A DNA stretch of 64,000 nucleotides. It comes from Gordonia polyisoprenivorans. Its GTDB lineage: Bacteria; Actinomycetota; Actinomycetes; Mycobacteriales; Mycobacteriaceae. The DNA lies in assembly GCF_017654315.1 (NCBI RefSeq), contig NZ_CP072203.1, positions 496,001-560,000 of the forward strand, in the 5' to 3' direction. The translations under genes were made by a program, and so were the position numbers. Of the stretch, positions 37,085 through 47,743 are shown in pieces (the first letter of the stretch is position 1; every line of letters begins with the position of its first letter). The notes under the pieces are model-generated. The model saw only the letters and a program-made list of their open reading frames with translations, ran no database searches and was not told the DNA's origin.

Positions 37085-37087
37085 CAA

Positions 37088-37837
37088 CTACCTCCCTGAC
37101 CCACGAGAGTCCGATCGGCTGCGCCGATCAACCCGTTTCTTCTTGGATGACTGCGACCCGCTGACACGATCATTTCGGACGCCTACGACAACCGTAGTCG
37201 GTGGTTCGATCACGCCAACACCACACTGGCGCACCTCGAGATCCATCAGACCCCGCCGTGCCACAGACGTGCGGTCCCGGTCGATCTCGTCGGGCGCTGA
37301 CGACCCCTTGATCGCCACCAGCCGGCCACCGGGCCGGATCAGCGGAGCTGACCATGCCGCCAAACGGTCGAGCGGCGCGACTGCGCGCGACGTCACCACG
37401 TCGGCAAGCCCCACCTCGTCACGTACTGCTCGTTCCTCCGCGCGACCCCTGACGACAGTGACTTCCAGTCCGAGGGATGCGACCACTTCTTCCAGAAATG
37501 TCGTTCGCCGCAATAAAGGCTCGACGAGCGTGATGCGGAGATCAGGTCGCGCCAACGCCAGTGGGATGCCCGGTAGCCCGGCGCCGCTGCCGATATCGAT
37601 GACGTACTCACCGTCGGCGATCACCTCACCGAGAACCCCACAATTCACGATGTGTCGATCCCACAAGCGCGGTAGTTCCCGCGGCCCGATCAGGCCCCGT
37701 GTAATGCCGTCGGTCGCGAGCATCCTCCGATACCGGATCGCGAGTTCGAGCCGCTCCTTGAACACCGCGTGGGCCGATGGGGGAGGGGAGGGGTCCGCGC
37801 CGCCGTCGGGTGCTGCACTGTCGCTCGCATGTTTCAC
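37088..37837 (-). CDS. rsmG: 16S rRNA m7G527 methyltransferase RsmG
   Basis: About 249 residues. The SAM-binding Rossmann motif is [21 protein letters not shown], followed by [22 protein letters not shown] and SRAVAPL typical of RsmG/Gid, which methylates G527 of 16S rRNA (loss gives low-level streptomycin resistance). The frame continues up to 37924 across two parS sites; GTG 37837, itself in parS, begins at the right length. The start is the least certain point. Stop overlaps the parA ribosome site. Confidence 0.92.
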   Translation of the reverse strand: MKHASDSAAPDGGADPSPPPSAHAVFKERLELAIRYRRMLATDGITRGLIGPRELPRLWDRHIVNCGVLGEVIADGEYVIDIGSGAGLPGIPLALARPDLRITLVEPLLRRTTFLEEVVASLGLEVTVVRGRAEERAVRDEVGLADVVTSRAVAPLDRLAAWSAPLIRPGGRLVAIKGSSAPDEIDRDRTSVARRGLMDLEVRQCGVGVIEPPTTVVVGVRNDRVSGSQSSKKKRVDRRSRSDSRGSGR

Positions 37838-37845
37838 GTGAAACG
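37830..37845. promoter_or_regulatory. parS site at rsmG start
   Basis: TGTTTCACGTGAAACG matches the parS consensus in all but the last flank base. It covers the probable rsmG start codon. Confidence 0.9.
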
Positions 37846-37875
37846 TGATCCTTCCGTTTGTGTGCCCCGCGCGGA

Positions 37876-37891
37876 TGTTCCACGTGAAACA
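37876..37891. promoter_or_regulatory. parS-like site upstream of rsmG
   Basis: TGTTCCACGTGAAACA differs from the consensus by one base in the left arm. It is 46 bp from the previous site (start to start), giving a parS cluster. Confidence 0.8.
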
Positions 37892-37962
37892 CAGCCCTAC
37901 GTCCGCACAGAGGTCAGGCTGCAAGAACTACACGTATGTAATTCGACGGCCCAGAAATGACA

Positions 37963-37986
37963 AAGTCCCGGCGGCAACCGGGACTT
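37963..37986 (-). terminator. Terminator of the rpmH-rnpA-yidDC-jag operon
   Basis: AAGTCCCGG and CCGGGACTT form a perfect 9-bp stem with a 6-nt loop. In the minus-strand direction it is followed by TTGTCATTTCT. It lies 65 bases after jag and before rsmG, so it ends the operon. Confidence 0.8.
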
Positions 37987-38050
37987 CGTTCGTACCGACC
38001 TCATGGTCGACCACATGAACGCCGAGGGCGCCGGGCGCCTCGGCCGATCG

Positions 38051-38746
38051 TCAGTCGACCTTGATGACGACGACCTTACGCTTGGGCTCAACGCCCTCAC
38101 TCTCGCTGATGACGCCATCCACAGCCGCGACAGCGTCATGCACAATCTTCCGCTCGAACGGGGTCATCGGTTCCAGCGCCTCGCGGCCGCCACTGTCACG
38201 AACTCGCTCGGCGACCTCGGTGCCGAGGCGCGCAAGCCGATCGCGGCGGTCGGCGCGCCACCGCGCGATGTCGAGCATGAGCCGACTACGGTCACCGGTC
38301 ACCTGCTGGACCGCGAGACGCGTCAACTCCTGCAGCGCGTCGAGAACCTCACCCTTGCGGCCGACGAGCTTGGCGAGATCGTCACCGCCATCGATACTCA
38401 CGACCGCGCGGTCGCCGTCGACGTCGAGATCGATGTCGCCGTCGAAGTCCAACACGTCCAGAAGCTGCTCGAGATAATCACCGGCGATCTCGCCTTCTTC
38501 GAAGAGACGGTCGCCCTCGTCTTCAGCACCCTCGTCCTCAGCGCTCTCATCTTCAGCACCGTCATCTTCTGCAACCTCGTCTGCCGAATCATCACCAGTC
38601 GTCGCTTCCGACTCGGTGACCTCGGATCCCGCCACGTCTGCTTCCGTGACATCTGCTTCCGTGACGTCGGGTTCGGTCGCAGAAGACTCTGTCACTTCGG
38701 GTTCCGTCACATCTGATTCGCCATGCGTCGCGGTCTCAGCTGTCAT
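38051..38746 (-). CDS. jag: Jag/KhpB RNA-binding protein (KH and R3H domains)
   Basis: 231 residues. The first 80 are strongly acidic and repetitive (EADVTEADV, AEDEGAEDEG), partly from a 15-bp duplication at 38637-38666. A KH domain with VGRKGEVLDALQEL and an R3H domain with SGGREALEPMTPFERKIVHDAV (in parts) follow. The pair binds RNA and in Gram-positives modulates cell division and elongation; here the gene follows yidC as in most actinobacteria. Cytoplasmic. Ends 65 bases before a hairpin terminator. Confidence 0.93.
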   Translation of the reverse strand: MTAETATHGESDVTEPEVTESSATEPDVTEADVTEADVAGSEVTESEATTGDDSADEVAEDDGAEDESAEDEGAEDEGDRLFEEGEIAGDYLEQLLDVLDFDGDIDLDVDGDRAVVSIDGGDDLAKLVGRKGEVLDALQELTRLAVQQVTGDRSRLMLDIARWRADRRDRLARLGTEVAERVRDSGGREALEPMTPFERKIVHDAVAAVDGVISESEGVEPKRKVVVIKVD

Positions 38747-38831
38747 CTCGGTTCCACCTTCTTACTCGTACTTGTGATGTCTGGCGCGGTCGCCGGTAGA
38801 CCCGGCCCGCATGGGGGTTACTCCTGACGGT

Positions 38832-40163
38832 TCAGCGACGGCCGCCTTTGCGGCCGCCGCGCTTTCCGCCTTTCTTCGACCCCTGATTCTTTGGTCTGGC
38901 TCCGGAGCCTCCGGAAGTCTGTGCCGCAGGTTTCTGTCCCGGCTTCGGTTTGGCTGGTGCGGACCCGTTCGTCGCGGACGGGGAAACGCCACCCGACTCA
39001 CTCGACTCGGACTCGGCGGTAGCGGGGGATGCCGCAGCACTATTCGCCTTCGCACTACTCGCCTTCGCAGTGCCGGCACCACCGATCCCGAGCCCCTTGG
39101 TGAGTCGATCCATCAGCGATGCGCTCTTGGTGCTGTCCGCCGTACTCGCGGACTGTTCGTCCACGGCCTCGGTCTTCTCGAGCTCGGTCTTCTCGAGGTC
39201 CACACCGTTGTCCGACCCTTGGCCGTCGCCGAGTTTCTTGCTGCGGTCCGGCTTGGCCCCGGGTTTGGGAGCGTTGGCCTTGAGCTTCTCCTGCTTGGCC
39301 AGTCGGGCCTCTTCTTCTTCTTGGGCGATGCGGCCGAAGACGAGGTGCTGCTGTCCGTAGGTCCAGACGTTGTTACTCATCCAGTACAGGAGGATCGCGA
39401 CGGGGAAGAAGGCGCCGGTGACCAAGATGCCGAGCGGGAAGATGTACAGGGCAAGCATGTTCATCATGCGGGTCTGCGGGTTCTCGAGCGCGGCTTCTGG
39501 TTGGCGTGCGACCGACGCACGAGAGTTCATGTGGGTGGCGATGGACGCGATGATCATCATCGGGATGACGACGATGGCGATATCGACTCGAGTGAAGTCG
39601 ATCGGCTGCCCCGGCTGGACGAACGCCGCCCACTCGGTCTTGGGCTCGGTGATGAACGACGACAGCGGCACCCCGAACAGACGGGCGTCGAGGAAGTTCT
39701 GCACCTGATCGACGTTGAAGATGTAGTTGCCGACCGACCGTGTCTCTTCGGGCGACATACCGAGTTGGCCCATGCCGTGCGCAGTCCGGTTGAACGACCG
39801 CAGCACGTGGAACAGGCCGATGAACACCGGGACCTGCAGAAGCATCGGGAGGCAGCCGAGCAGGGGATTGAACCCGTGCTCCTTCTGCAGCTTCTGCATC
39901 TCCTCGGTCATCTTGACCCGGTCCTTGGCGTACTTCTTCCGGATCGCCTGCAGCTGAGGGTTGATCTCCTGCATCTTCTTCGTGGTGCGGATCTGCTTCA
40001 CGAAGGGCTTGTAGAGAATGGCACGCAGGGTGAACACCAGGAACACCACCGACAGTGCCCAGGCGACACCGTTACCTCCGGGAGAGTTCGGCGTGATGAA
40101 GTCGAACAGCCAGTGCCAGAACCACATGATCGCGGATACCGGCCAATAGATGAAGTTCAGCAC
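38832..40163 (-). CDS. yidC: Membrane protein insertase YidC
   Basis: 443 residues, no large periplasmic domain, as in Gram-positives. Five membrane segments include the N-terminal [41 protein letters not shown] and [20 protein letters not shown]. The conserved Arg in [14 protein letters not shown] is the hydrophilic-groove residue. It inserts small membrane proteins alone or with Sec. The tail of about 160 residues is Lys/Glu/Ser-rich and ends [14 protein letters not shown], likely to touch ribosomes. It holds a 15-bp repeat (39172-39197). Start GTG 40163. Confidence 0.95.
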   Translation of the reverse strand: MLNFIYWPVSAIMWFWHWLFDFITPNSPGGNGVAWALSVVFLVFTLRAILYKPFVKQIRTTKKMQEINPQLQAIRKKYAKDRVKMTEEMQKLQKEHGFNPLLGCLPMLLQVPVFIGLFHVLRSFNRTAHGMGQLGMSPEETRSVGNYIFNVDQVQNFLDARLFGVPLSSFITEPKTEWAAFVQPGQPIDFTRVDIAIVVIPMMIIASIATHMNSRASVARQPEAALENPQTRMMNMLALYIFPLGILVTGAFFPVAILLYWMSNNVWTYGQQHLVFGRIAQEEEEARLAKQEKLKANAPKPGAKPDRSKKLGDGQGSDNGVDLEKTELEKTEAVDEQSASTADSTKSASLMDRLTKGLGIGGAGTAKASSAKANSAAASPATAESESSESGGVSPSATNGSAPAKPKPGQKPAAQTSGGSGARPKNQGSKKGGKRGGRKGGRR

Positions 40164-40166
40164 GGG

Positions 40167-40646
40167 TCAGCTATCCCTCACTTCCATAGATGCGCGTACG
40201 CCGTCGTCGGCGATGCGATACGGCGTTTCCACCGCGTCCGATTGAGAAAGGTCCGATTGAGAAAGGTCTCCGGGGGCGACGTCGCTCTGAGCGCCATCAC
40301 CCCGGGCCGCCTGCGGGGCGACCGGCGGATGCCGGAAACCGCGTTCGGGAACAGGGTCGTAGCCGGGCTTGTGCCACGGTCCGCACTTCAGCAGCCGGAG
40401 CACCGCCAGCGCACCGCCGTGGAAGAACCCGTGCCGGGTCAATGCCTCGACAGCGTAGGCCGAGCAGGTCGGCTCGAACCGGCATGTCGGCAGTCGCATC
40501 GGCGACACCCAGGTGCGATACAGCTCGATGACAAAGATGAGCGCGCGCCGCGGGAACAGATGGATCCATCGCATGACCCGAGTTGACCGCGAGTCCTCGA
40601 TGTCGGTGGGCGAGGAGGAGTGGGGGAGGGTCTCGACATCGGTCAT
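40167..40646 (-). CDS. yidD: Membrane protein insertion factor YidD
   Basis: 159 residues. The core LFPRRALIFVIELYRTWVSP followed by CRFEPTCSAYAVEALTRHGFFHGG and WHKPGYDPVP is the YidD signature with conserved Cys. It aids membrane protein insertion with YidC. The start overlaps the rnpA stop by four bases and yidC follows in three, so the operon is tightly coupled. A 15-bp tandem duplication (40236-40265) doubles LSQSD in the tail, which is longer than usual. Confidence 0.92.
   Translation of the reverse strand: MTDVETLPHSSSPTDIEDSRSTRVMRWIHLFPRRALIFVIELYRTWVSPMRLPTCRFEPTCSAYAVEALTRHGFFHGGALAVLRLLKCGPWHKPGYDPVPERGFRHPPVAPQAARGDGAQSDVAPGDLSQSDLSQSDAVETPYRIADDGVRASMEVRDS
40236..40265. repeat. 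15-bp tandem duplication in yidD
   Basis: GTCCGATTGAGAAAG occurs twice in direct succession, encoding LSQSD twice on the minus strand. In-frame, so the protein only lengthens. Confidence 0.9.
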
Positions 40647-41080
40647 GCCGACACCCCGGTGCCGGCGACCTGGACCTCTGCGGAACGCGCTGCAAGCTCG
40701 CGAACACGCTTGCGTCCCATCACTTCTCGCAACTGATCGGCGAGTTCGTCACTGGAGCGATGTGCGGCGCCCGGGAGTGCGCGGACGACGACGAAGGTCT
40801 CGGTGGCGGGAACTCTGACGCGGCTGTCGCGGAAGGCGGCACGTAGTCGTCGGGCCACACGATGCCGGACAACTGCGGGACCGACGGACTTGCTGACGAT
40901 CAGACCCAGCCATGGCCCACCGGTCATCGCGACCTGGGTACGACGTCCGGACGGATCCGGCCACACCGACGGCACCACGGCGACGCTGACCACAAGATCA
41001 CGCGTCGAGGTCCGCACACCGCGTTTCAGCGTGCGGGAGAAGTCGGATCCACGAGAGATCCCATGTTGGGCCGACATCAT
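40643..41080 (-). CDS. rnpA: Ribonuclease P protein component
   Basis: 145 residues. HGISRGSDFSRTLKRGVRTST is the family N-terminus, and VSKSVGPAVVRHRVARRLRAAFRD is the conserved RNR-type helix that contacts the RNA subunit. It helps the RNase P RNA cleave tRNA 5' leaders. Two ATG codons (41080, 41077) open the frame. The order rpmH - rnpA - yidD is standard. Confidence 0.95.
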   Translation of the reverse strand: MMSAQHGISRGSDFSRTLKRGVRTSTRDLVVSVAVVPSVWPDPSGRRTQVAMTGGPWLGLIVSKSVGPAVVRHRVARRLRAAFRDSRVRVPATETFVVVRALPGAAHRSSDELADQLREVMGRKRVRELAARSAEVQVAGTGVSA

Positions 41081-41135
41081 CGAACAACACGAAGCCGGCC
41101 GGACTTGTGGTCACGACCGGCAGCGCAGATCGAGA

Positions 41136-41279
41136 TCAGGCCGTGAGCTTCGCGCGGCCCTTGCTGCGACGGCTGTTGACGATGGCACGACCCGCACGGG
41201 TGCGCATACGCAGCCGGAAGCCGTGCACGCGTGCGCGACGACGATTGTTGGGCTGGAAAGTCCGCTTTCCCTTGGCCAC
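41136..41279 (-). CDS. rpmH: Ribosomal protein L34 (bL34)
   Basis: 47 residues, [20 protein letters not shown] followed by [20 protein letters not shown], the highly conserved L34 sequence. GTG 41279 is preceded by AAGGAG with a 5-nt spacer. It is first in the operon and divergent from dnaA. Confidence 0.97.
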   Translation of the reverse strand: MAKGKRTFQPNNRRRARVHGFRLRMRTRAGRAIVNSRRSKGRAKLTA

Positions 41280-41898
41280 GGTGACTCCTTGTGCTCGGTG
41301 ACATGGGCACGCCGATGACTCGCGTTCCCACATCCTGTGGTGGTCTCTGCTTATCCTGACGCGGTGCCGGACTAGTGCCGGGGTGGCGCCCCCCTCACCG
41401 ACGCCGAGTACTCGACGACGCTGCTGATGACGTGATCCACCGCAAATCCGCAACCTGGATGACCAGTCGAGAGTACGGGAGTGGACCCGGCCAAATCAAA
41501 CGAGCGCCGATCCCCCAGGCCAGCCCCACACGTTCCCCCGATCGGAGGATCGTCGCCTGCTTTCCTTTGTCGACGCCCGATCCGGTCTGTTACGGTTTCG
41601 CCAGTCACGTCACATTGCCGCCAGTCACGTCACATCGACGGTACGCGGTGACCACGACCCGCGGCGCCGCTCCTCCATCTCCTTTTATTCACAGATGTGG
41701 ATAAGTGTGTGGACAAGTCCGCCCGACCCCGCCAAGGTGGTATCCGTCCACCCCCGACCGGCACCTGCCGATGCTGGTAGTTTCGTCGGGGCGGAAGCCG
41801 GTAGGGCACGCCGCCGGCCTTCGCAGCTCTGATGGGGAGCGGTCGTCGACGAAAAAGCAGGCGTCGATGGTGAGCAGGCGTCGAGCAGGAGGGTCAGA
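41280..41898. promoter_or_regulatory. dnaA/rpmH intergenic region with DnaA boxes
   Basis: A 619-base gap. Two perfect boxes, TGTGGATAA (41696-41704) and TGTGGACAA (41708-41716), stand 3 nt apart in the same orientation, about 185 bases before dnaA, and probably serve autoregulation. A repeated CCAGTCACGTCACAT motif occurs near 41600-41635. It also holds the divergent rpmH promoter. Confidence 0.75.
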
Positions 41899-43569
41899 GT
41901 GACTTCGGATCGCGACTCCTTCGGCGAGGTCTGGAAGCAGGTTGTCGCCGAACTCAACGATGATGCCGCCCATCACGAACCGCTCAGCCGCCAGCAGAAG
42001 GCATGGTTGTCACTGGTTCAGCCGCTGACGCTGGCCGAGGGGTTCGCCCTGTTGGCAGTTCCGACACCACTGGTCCAGGAACAGATCGAACGCAATCTGC
42101 GTGACACGATCCGCACGACGTTGAGTCGTCATCTCGGCCAGCCCGTTGACCTCGGGGTGCGGACCGCCACGCCTGCGCCACTCGAGGAAACACCGGATCC
42201 GGCCACCGCCGATTCGGTCGGCCCCGGTCCCTCCACCGATCCGGTTCCCTTGTCTCCCACGGCATTCGATGATTCCGGACCCGTTCGTACGTTCGACCCG
42301 TCCATGCCCGGCCGGCCGTCACCCGACGGGTCGGGGCCGTTGCCGGGGCAGGGTTTCGCAGGCCGAGAGCACCGAGCACCGTCGGATTCGTTCCCCCACC
42401 CGACACCGATGGGCGCCGGCTACTCCGGCGCCGCCGATTCGACCGGTCAGGGGGCGCCGAACGCGAACCCCGGCGCCGAGTGGTCGTCGTATTTCGCCGA
42501 GCGACCCACCACCTCCACCGCGTCCACGTCGGGAACGCCGGTCAGTCTGAACCCGAAGTACACCTTCGACACGTTCGTGATCGGCGCGTCCAACCGTTTC
42601 GCGCACGCCTCGGCCGTCGCCGTCGCCGAGGCACCCGCTCGCGCCTACAACCCGTTGTTCATCTGGGGCGAGTCGGGACTCGGCAAGACTCACCTGCTGC
42701 ATGCCGCGGGCCACTACGCCCAGCGTCTGTTCCCGGGTATGCGCGTCAAGTACGTCTCGACCGAGGAATTCACCAACGACTTCATCAACTCCCTGCGTGA
42801 CGATCGTCGGGTCGCGTTCAAACGCCGCTATCGCGATGTCGACGTCCTTCTCGTCGACGACATCCAGTTCCTGATCGGCAAGGAAGGTATCCAGGAAGAG
42901 TTCTTCCATACCTTCAACACCCTGCACAACACCAGCAAGCAGATCGTCATCTCGTCCGATCGCCCGCCGAAACAGCTTGCAACGCTTGAGGATCGACTCC
43001 GCACTCGATTCGAGTGGGGCTTGATCACCGATGTGCAGCCGCCGGATCTGGAGACCCGGATCGCGATCCTTCGCAAGAAGGCCCAGATGGACAACATCGC
43101 GGTCCCCGACGACGTGCTCGAGCTGATCGCGTCGAAGATCGAACGCAACATCCGCGAGCTCGAGGGTGCCCTCATCCGGGTCACGGCGTTCGCGTCGCTG
43201 AACAACACCGAGCTGGACAAATCCTTGGCCGACGTCGTGCTGCAGGCGTTGTTGCCGAACTCCGGAACCATCGAGATCAGCGCCGCGGGCATCCTCGCGA
43301 TCACCGCCGAGTACTTCGACATCTCCGTCGACGAACTCCGTGGCCCGGGCAAGACGCGAGCAATCGCCCAGGCGCGGCAGATCTCGATGTATCTGTGCCG
43401 TGAGCTCACCGACCTCTCCCTGCCGAAGATCGGTGAGACCTTCGACCGCGACCACACCACGGTCATGTACGCCGAACGCAAGATCCGTAAGGAGATGGCC
43501 GAGCGGCGCAAGGTCTATGACCACGTGCAGGAACTCACCGCACGCATCAAACAGCGCGCCGACCGCTGA
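41899..43569 (+). CDS. dnaA: Replication initiator DnaA
   Basis: 556 residues. Domain I (about 1-90) begins [15 protein letters not shown]; domain II is a long Pro/Gly-rich linker (about 95-215); domain III is AAA+ with Walker [16 protein letters not shown] near residue 256 and Walker [10 protein letters not shown] near 315; domain IV contains the box-binding [14 protein letters not shown] near 515. It unwinds oriC and regulates genes through DnaA boxes. GGAGGG before GTG 41899 sets the start. Confidence 0.98.
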   Translation: MTSDRDSFGEVWKQVVAELNDDAAHHEPLSRQQKAWLSLVQPLTLAEGFALLAVPTPLVQEQIERNLRDTIRTTLSRHLGQPVDLGVRTATPAPLEETPDPATADSVGPGPSTDPVPLSPTAFDDSGPVRTFDPSMPGRPSPDGSGPLPGQGFAGREHRAPSDSFPHPTPMGAGYSGAADSTGQGAPNANPGAEWSSYFAERPTTSTASTSGTPVSLNPKYTFDTFVIGASNRFAHASAVAVAEAPARAYNPLFIWGESGLGKTHLLHAAGHYAQRLFPGMRVKYVSTEEFTNDFINSLRDDRRVAFKRRYRDVDVLLVDDIQFLIGKEGIQEEFFHTFNTLHNTSKQIVISSDRPPKQLATLEDRLRTRFEWGLITDVQPPDLETRIAILRKKAQMDNIAVPDDVLELIASKIERNIRELEGALIRVTAFASLNNTELDKSLADVVLQALLPNSGTIEISAAGILAITAEYFDISVDELRGPGKTRAIAQARQISMYLCRELTDLSLPKIGETFDRDHTTVMYAERKIRKEMAERRKVYDHVQELTARIKQRADR

Positions 43570-44225
43570 CCCCGGCCGCCGGAACCCAGTCGCTGTACCC
43601 GGTCGCCGATCTTCAGTCACCGGTCTTCAATTGACAGGCACGCACGCGTCGGGCGCCGGGCCACACCGATGACGTATCCGCGCCAACTCTCAACTCACAC
43701 GCGAGCCTTCTGTGGTTCCGACGCGCCGTCCTCACCCACGGATCTCCGAGCTCTCGACGTCGGAAATCCGTGCCCGTCACCCTGTGGATGGACCTTGGGA
43801 TCGACCGCGCAGATATGTGCATCGAAGGTGGACAGAAATCGAACAACACTCGTCATCCACATCAACCGCACCGCACCTCCACGGCTCATCCCATGGCTGT
43901 GCACACCCCGATCAGGTACATGGCCTGGTCAAACAGCACGATCTCCACAGGATCCACAGCGCCTATGACTATTGTTGATCTCTCTTTAAAGAAATCTCTT
44001 TTGAAGAAGGATGTGTGTACACACCCACTGCGGGGTCCGCGTGGACATCGCCGATTCGCGGCGTGGCGACTTGACCCCAACCGCCCACCCACACGCCTCG
44101 TCGTTCTAGAGTGGGAATTCCCGATTCGCTCCGAAGCGCGCACGCCGCTCGAGCGCATCCATGCCGGCCCGAACACCGACCCCGCAAGCAACCAAGGCAG
44201 ACGAGAGAAGGGCGCATCCCCAGTT
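43570..44225. other. Chromosomal origin oriC
   Basis: The gap between dnaA and dnaN, the actinobacterial origin site. Near-consensus boxes are TGTGGATGG (43783), GGTGGACAG (43827), TCATCCACA (43853), ATCTCCACA (43941) and GGATCCACA (43950). They are followed by an AT-rich stretch at about 43969-44012 (CTCTTTAAAGAAATCTCTTT) that fits a duplex-unwinding element. No gene is supported. Confidence 0.9.
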
Positions 44226-45416
44226 ATGAAGTTTCGTGTCGCGCGCGACGAATTCTCCGATTCGGTTGCCTGGGTTGCCCGAAGCCTGCCGTCCCGCCCG
44301 CCGGTGCCGGTTCTCGGCTGCGTCGTCCTGGAGGCTCCCGATGAAACCGGATCCGACGCCAACGCCGGTCTGACGATCTCCGGTTTCGACTACGAGGTCT
44401 CCGCGCAGGAATCGATCGCCGCGGAGATCGCCGAACCGGGCAAGGTCCTGGTCTCGGGCCGCCTGCTCGCCGACATCACCCGGGCGCTGCCCAACAAGCC
44501 CGTCGATGTCACGCTCGACGGATCACGGGTGGCCATCGCCTGCGGTAGCGCGAAGTTCTCGCTGCCGACGATGCCGGTCGAGGATTACCCGCAGTTGCCC
44601 GACGTGCCCGCGGTCACCGGATCCATCCCGGCCGACCGGTTCGCCGAGGCGGTGTCGCAGGTCGCGATCGCCGCCGGCCGTGACGACACGCTGCCCATGC
44701 TCACCGGCGTCCGCGTCGAGATCGAGGGCAACACCGTCGTACTCGCCGCCACCGACAGATTCCGACTGGCCGTGCGCGAGCTGGAGTGGGATCCCACTCA
44801 ACCCGATGTCAGCGGAGCGGTTCTGGTGCCCGCCAAGACTCTCTCGGAGAGCGCGAAGACCGCAGGTGCCGAGGGCACCGGAGCGGTGCGCCTGGCCTTC
44901 GGATCCGGCGACGCCATCGGATCCGAGGGCATCCTGGGCATCCTCGGCGAGTCGAAGCAGACCACGACGCGCCTGCTCGATGCCGAGTTCCCCAAGTTCC
45001 GTCAGCTGCTGCCCGCCGCACACACCGCGGTCGCCACCGTCGAGAGCGGACCTCTCATCGAGGCGATCAAACGCGTTGCCCTGGTGGCCGAGCGCGGAGC
45101 ACAGGTGCGGATGGAATTCACCGAGGGATCGGTGCTGCTGACCGCCGGCGGCGACGAGGCGGGCAAGGCGGAGGAAGAGCTCCCCGTCGAGTTTCGCGGT
45201 GAGCCGCTGACGATCGCGTTCAACCCCGGATATCTGCAGGACGGCTTGTCGGCGATCAACGCCAAGTCGGTCGATTTCGGGTTCACCACGCCCAGCCGTC
45301 CGGCGGTGCTGCGGGTGTCGACGGGAGATGAGCCGGTCGCTGACGAGTCCGGGGCCTTCGTCGCTCCGGACAGCGCCTTCAGCTATCTGCTGATGCCGGT
45401 CCGCCTGCCGGGCTGA
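44226..45416 (+). CDS. dnaN: DNA polymerase III sliding clamp (beta)
   Basis: 396 residues with three similar clamp domains: [20 protein letters not shown], then [28 protein letters not shown] (in parts) and the C-terminal [13 protein letters not shown] and LMPVRLPG. The ring tethers the replicative polymerase to DNA. ATG 44226 starts at the conserved N-terminus; the longer frame back to 43770 is origin DNA. Confidence 0.98.
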   Translation: MKFRVARDEFSDSVAWVARSLPSRPPVPVLGCVVLEAPDETGSDANAGLTISGFDYEVSAQESIAAEIAEPGKVLVSGRLLADITRALPNKPVDVTLDGSRVAIACGSAKFSLPTMPVEDYPQLPDVPAVTGSIPADRFAEAVSQVAIAAGRDDTLPMLTGVRVEIEGNTVVLAATDRFRLAVRELEWDPTQPDVSGAVLVPAKTLSESAKTAGAEGTGAVRLAFGSGDAIGSEGILGILGESKQTTTRLLDAEFPKFRQLLPAAHTAVATVESGPLIEAIKRVALVAERGAQVRMEFTEGSVLLTAGGDEAGKAEEELPVEFRGEPLTIAFNPGYLQDGLSAINAKSVDFGFTTPSRPAVLRVSTGDEPVADESGAFVAPDSAFSYLLMPVRLPG

Positions 45417-45501
45417 CCGGTTCGCCTTCTCAGAAGACGTTCCTACACAGCGGTTTCCACATCAGAAGCGGATCGCCACCACCACCTTCGAGAGGATCGC
45501 G

Positions 45502-46434
45502 ATGCAGCTGGGACTTGTCGGTCTGGGGAAGATGGGTGCCAACATGCGCACCCGTATCGTCGGCGCCGGGCACGAGGTGATCGGCTACGACCCGCGACCC
45601 GAGGTCTCCGACGTCAAGACCCTCGCCGATCTGGTGGGCGCACTCGACGCGCCCCGCGTGATCTGGGTGATGGTGCCCTCCGGTGACCCGACGCGGACCA
45701 CCGTCGCGTCACTGGCCGAGGAGTTGTCGGCCGGTGACATCGTCATCGACGGAGGTAACTCGCGCTACACCGACGACTTCGAGCACGCAAAACTATTGCA
45801 AGCCAAGGGAATCGGATATATCGACTGCGGTGTGTCCGGCGGCGTGTGGGGTCTGGAGAACGGCTACGGTCTGATGGCCGGCGGTGCCGACGCCGATGTC
45901 GCACGCGTCATGCCGATCTTCGACGCCCTGCGACCGGAGGGCGAACGCGCCGACGGCTTCGTGCACGCCGGACCGGTGGGCGCCGGTCACTACGCGAAAA
46001 TGGTGCACAACGGTATCGAGTACGGCCTGATGCACGCCTACGGCGAGGGTTATGAGCTGCTCTCGGCCGAACCCTTGATCACCGATGTCGAAGGCACCCT
46101 GCGGGCCTGGACCCATGGCACGGTGATCCGCTCGTGGCTGCTCGACCTGCTGGTTCGTGCGCTACAGGAAGATCCGGGGTTGCAGGAGATCTCGGATTAC
46201 ACCACCGATTCGGGCGAGGGTCGCTGGACCGTCGAGGAGGCAATTCGCCACTCGGTTCCGGCCAATGTCATCTCGGCCGCACTGTTCGCCCGGTTCGCCT
46301 CCCGCCAGGACGGATCCCCGGCACTCAAGGCGGTCTCGGCTCTGCGAAATCAGTTCGGCGGGCACGCAGTTCGCGACACCACGGGCCGCTCGGTGGGGGA
46401 GACCGGCTCGCCGCCGGACACCTCGGCGGGCTAG
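45502..46434 (+). CDS. gnd: 6-phosphogluconate dehydrogenase, short NAD-type
   Basis: 310 residues, the shorter decarboxylating class. The Rossmann motif is LGLVGLGKMGANMRTRI, then IVIDGGNSRYTDD, and the active-site block GPVGAGHYAKMVHNGIEYG with the catalytic Lys. It converts 6-phosphogluconate to ribulose 5-phosphate. Its location between dnaN and recF is a trait of this order of actinobacteria. Ends two bases before recF. Confidence 0.95.
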   Translation: MQLGLVGLGKMGANMRTRIVGAGHEVIGYDPRPEVSDVKTLADLVGALDAPRVIWVMVPSGDPTRTTVASLAEELSAGDIVIDGGNSRYTDDFEHAKLLQAKGIGYIDCGVSGGVWGLENGYGLMAGGADADVARVMPIFDALRPEGERADGFVHAGPVGAGHYAKMVHNGIEYGLMHAYGEGYELLSAEPLITDVEGTLRAWTHGTVIRSWLLDLLVRALQEDPGLQEISDYTTDSGEGRWTVEEAIRHSVPANVISAALFARFASRQDGSPALKAVSALRNQFGGHAVRDTTGRSVGETGSPPDTSAG

Positions 46435-46436
46435 TC

Positions 46437-47690
46437 GTGTTCGTTCGCGAACTGCATCTGCGTGACTTTCGCTCGTGGCCGCGGGTGGATGTGGAACTCG
46501 GGCCGGGATCGGTGATCATCACCGGCCGCAACGGTTTCGGTAAGACCAATCTGATCGAGGCGCTGTTCTATCTGGCCACCCTGCGATCGCATCGGGTCAG
46601 CACCGACGCACCGCTGGTGCGTTCGTCGGCGGCGTCGGCGCTGGTGACCGCCACCGTCGAGAACGCCGGCCGTGAACTGACCGCGTCCTTGCAGATCAAC
46701 GCCGAGGGCTCCAACAAGGCGTGGCTCAACACCGCACCCCAGCGCAGGCCGCGCGACATCCTCGGCGTCCTGCGTGCGGTGTTGTTCGCTCCCGAGGATC
46801 TGCTCCTCGTGCGCGGAGATCCCGGTGACCGCCGTCGCTTCGTCGATGAGCTTGTCGCACAACGTGGTCCACGATTCGCCGCGGCGCGTTCGGATTACGA
46901 CAAGGTGTTGCGGCAACGTTCTGCGCTGTTGAAGACCGCCGGCGCGGCCATGCGGCGTGGTGGATCCGACGCCGACTCGGTGATCTCGACGCTCGACGTC
47001 TGGGATGCCCAGCTCGCGGCTCTCGGCGGACAGGTGACCGCCGCACGGATCGACGTTCTCGGTGATCTCGAACCACATTTCGCCGGATCGTATTCGGCGA
47101 TCGCGCCGCACTCGCGGCCGGCGACGCTGCGGTATCGGCCCAGTGTCGGCGACGAGATCGTGCCTGCGGCAGGAGAATCCGCCGATCCGGAGGCCATCGA
47201 GGCGGCGCTGTTGACCCGGCTCGGCCAGATCCGCGGCAAGGAGATCGAGCGCGGGTTGTCCCTGGTGGGACCGCACCGTGACGACGTCGATCTCGTTCTC
47301 GGTACCGATGTGGCGAAAGGCTTTGCCAGCCACGGGGAATCGTGGTCGATCGCCCTCGCGCTGCGCCTCGGATCGGTGGAGCTCGCCAGGGCCGAGGGGA
47401 TCGAACCGGTGATCATGCTCGACGACGTGTTCGCCGAACTCGACGCTGCCCGACGTCGCAAACTTGCCGAGTTCACCGAGGGTGCGGAACAACTGATCAT
47501 CACCGCGGCCGTCGCCGAGGACATTCCCGACGGAGTGGGCGGTCGGCGGATCGCGGTGAACATGATCGAGGAGGACGGGGTCCGGCACTCGGTCGTCGTT
47601 CCGGATCCGCTCGTCTCGGAAGCCGAGGTATCAGGACTTGAGGTGTCAGAGCCTGAGGTGTCGGACCCGCCGGGGAGACTGACGTCATGA
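46437..47690 (+). CDS. recF: DNA replication and repair protein RecF
   Basis: 417 residues of an SMC-like ATPase. Walker [18 protein letters not shown], signature GPHRDDVDL and Walker [13 protein letters not shown] are present. With RecO/RecR it loads RecA at gaps behind stalled forks. GTG 46437 begins the conserved [12 protein letters not shown]. The C-terminal tail contains three 5-residue repeats ([15 protein letters not shown]; 47625-47669). The stop overlaps dciA by four bases. Confidence 0.96.
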   Translation: MFVRELHLRDFRSWPRVDVELGPGSVIITGRNGFGKTNLIEALFYLATLRSHRVSTDAPLVRSSAASALVTATVENAGRELTASLQINAEGSNKAWLNTAPQRRPRDILGVLRAVLFAPEDLLLVRGDPGDRRRFVDELVAQRGPRFAAARSDYDKVLRQRSALLKTAGAAMRRGGSDADSVISTLDVWDAQLAALGGQVTAARIDVLGDLEPHFAGSYSAIAPHSRPATLRYRPSVGDEIVPAAGESADPEAIEAALLTRLGQIRGKEIERGLSLVGPHRDDVDLVLGTDVAKGFASHGESWSIALALRLGSVELARAEGIEPVIMLDDVFAELDAARRRKLAEFTEGAEQLIITAAVAEDIPDGVGGRRIAVNMIEEDGVRHSVVVPDPLVSEAEVSGLEVSEPEVSDPPGRLTS

Positions 47691-47743
47691 CCGATCAGCC
47701 TGACGCAGGAGCACCTGACGCAGGAGCACCTGACGCAGGAGCA
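47625..47743. repeat. Two 15-bp tandem arrays at the recF/dciA junction
   Basis: Three imperfect 15-bp units (GAGGTGTCAGAGCCT type) at 47625-47669 end recF. Three perfect units CCTGACGCAGGAGCA at 47699-47743 begin dciA. Both keep reading frame. Confidence 0.9.

Noticed and set aside
43783..43958. Counting every TCCACA-like word in oriC as a DnaA box
   Set aside because: Several have two or more mismatches; only the closest are listed as near-consensus.
43770..44225. N-terminal extension of dnaN
   Set aside because: This is oriC DNA; DnaN proteins begin at the MKFRV codon.
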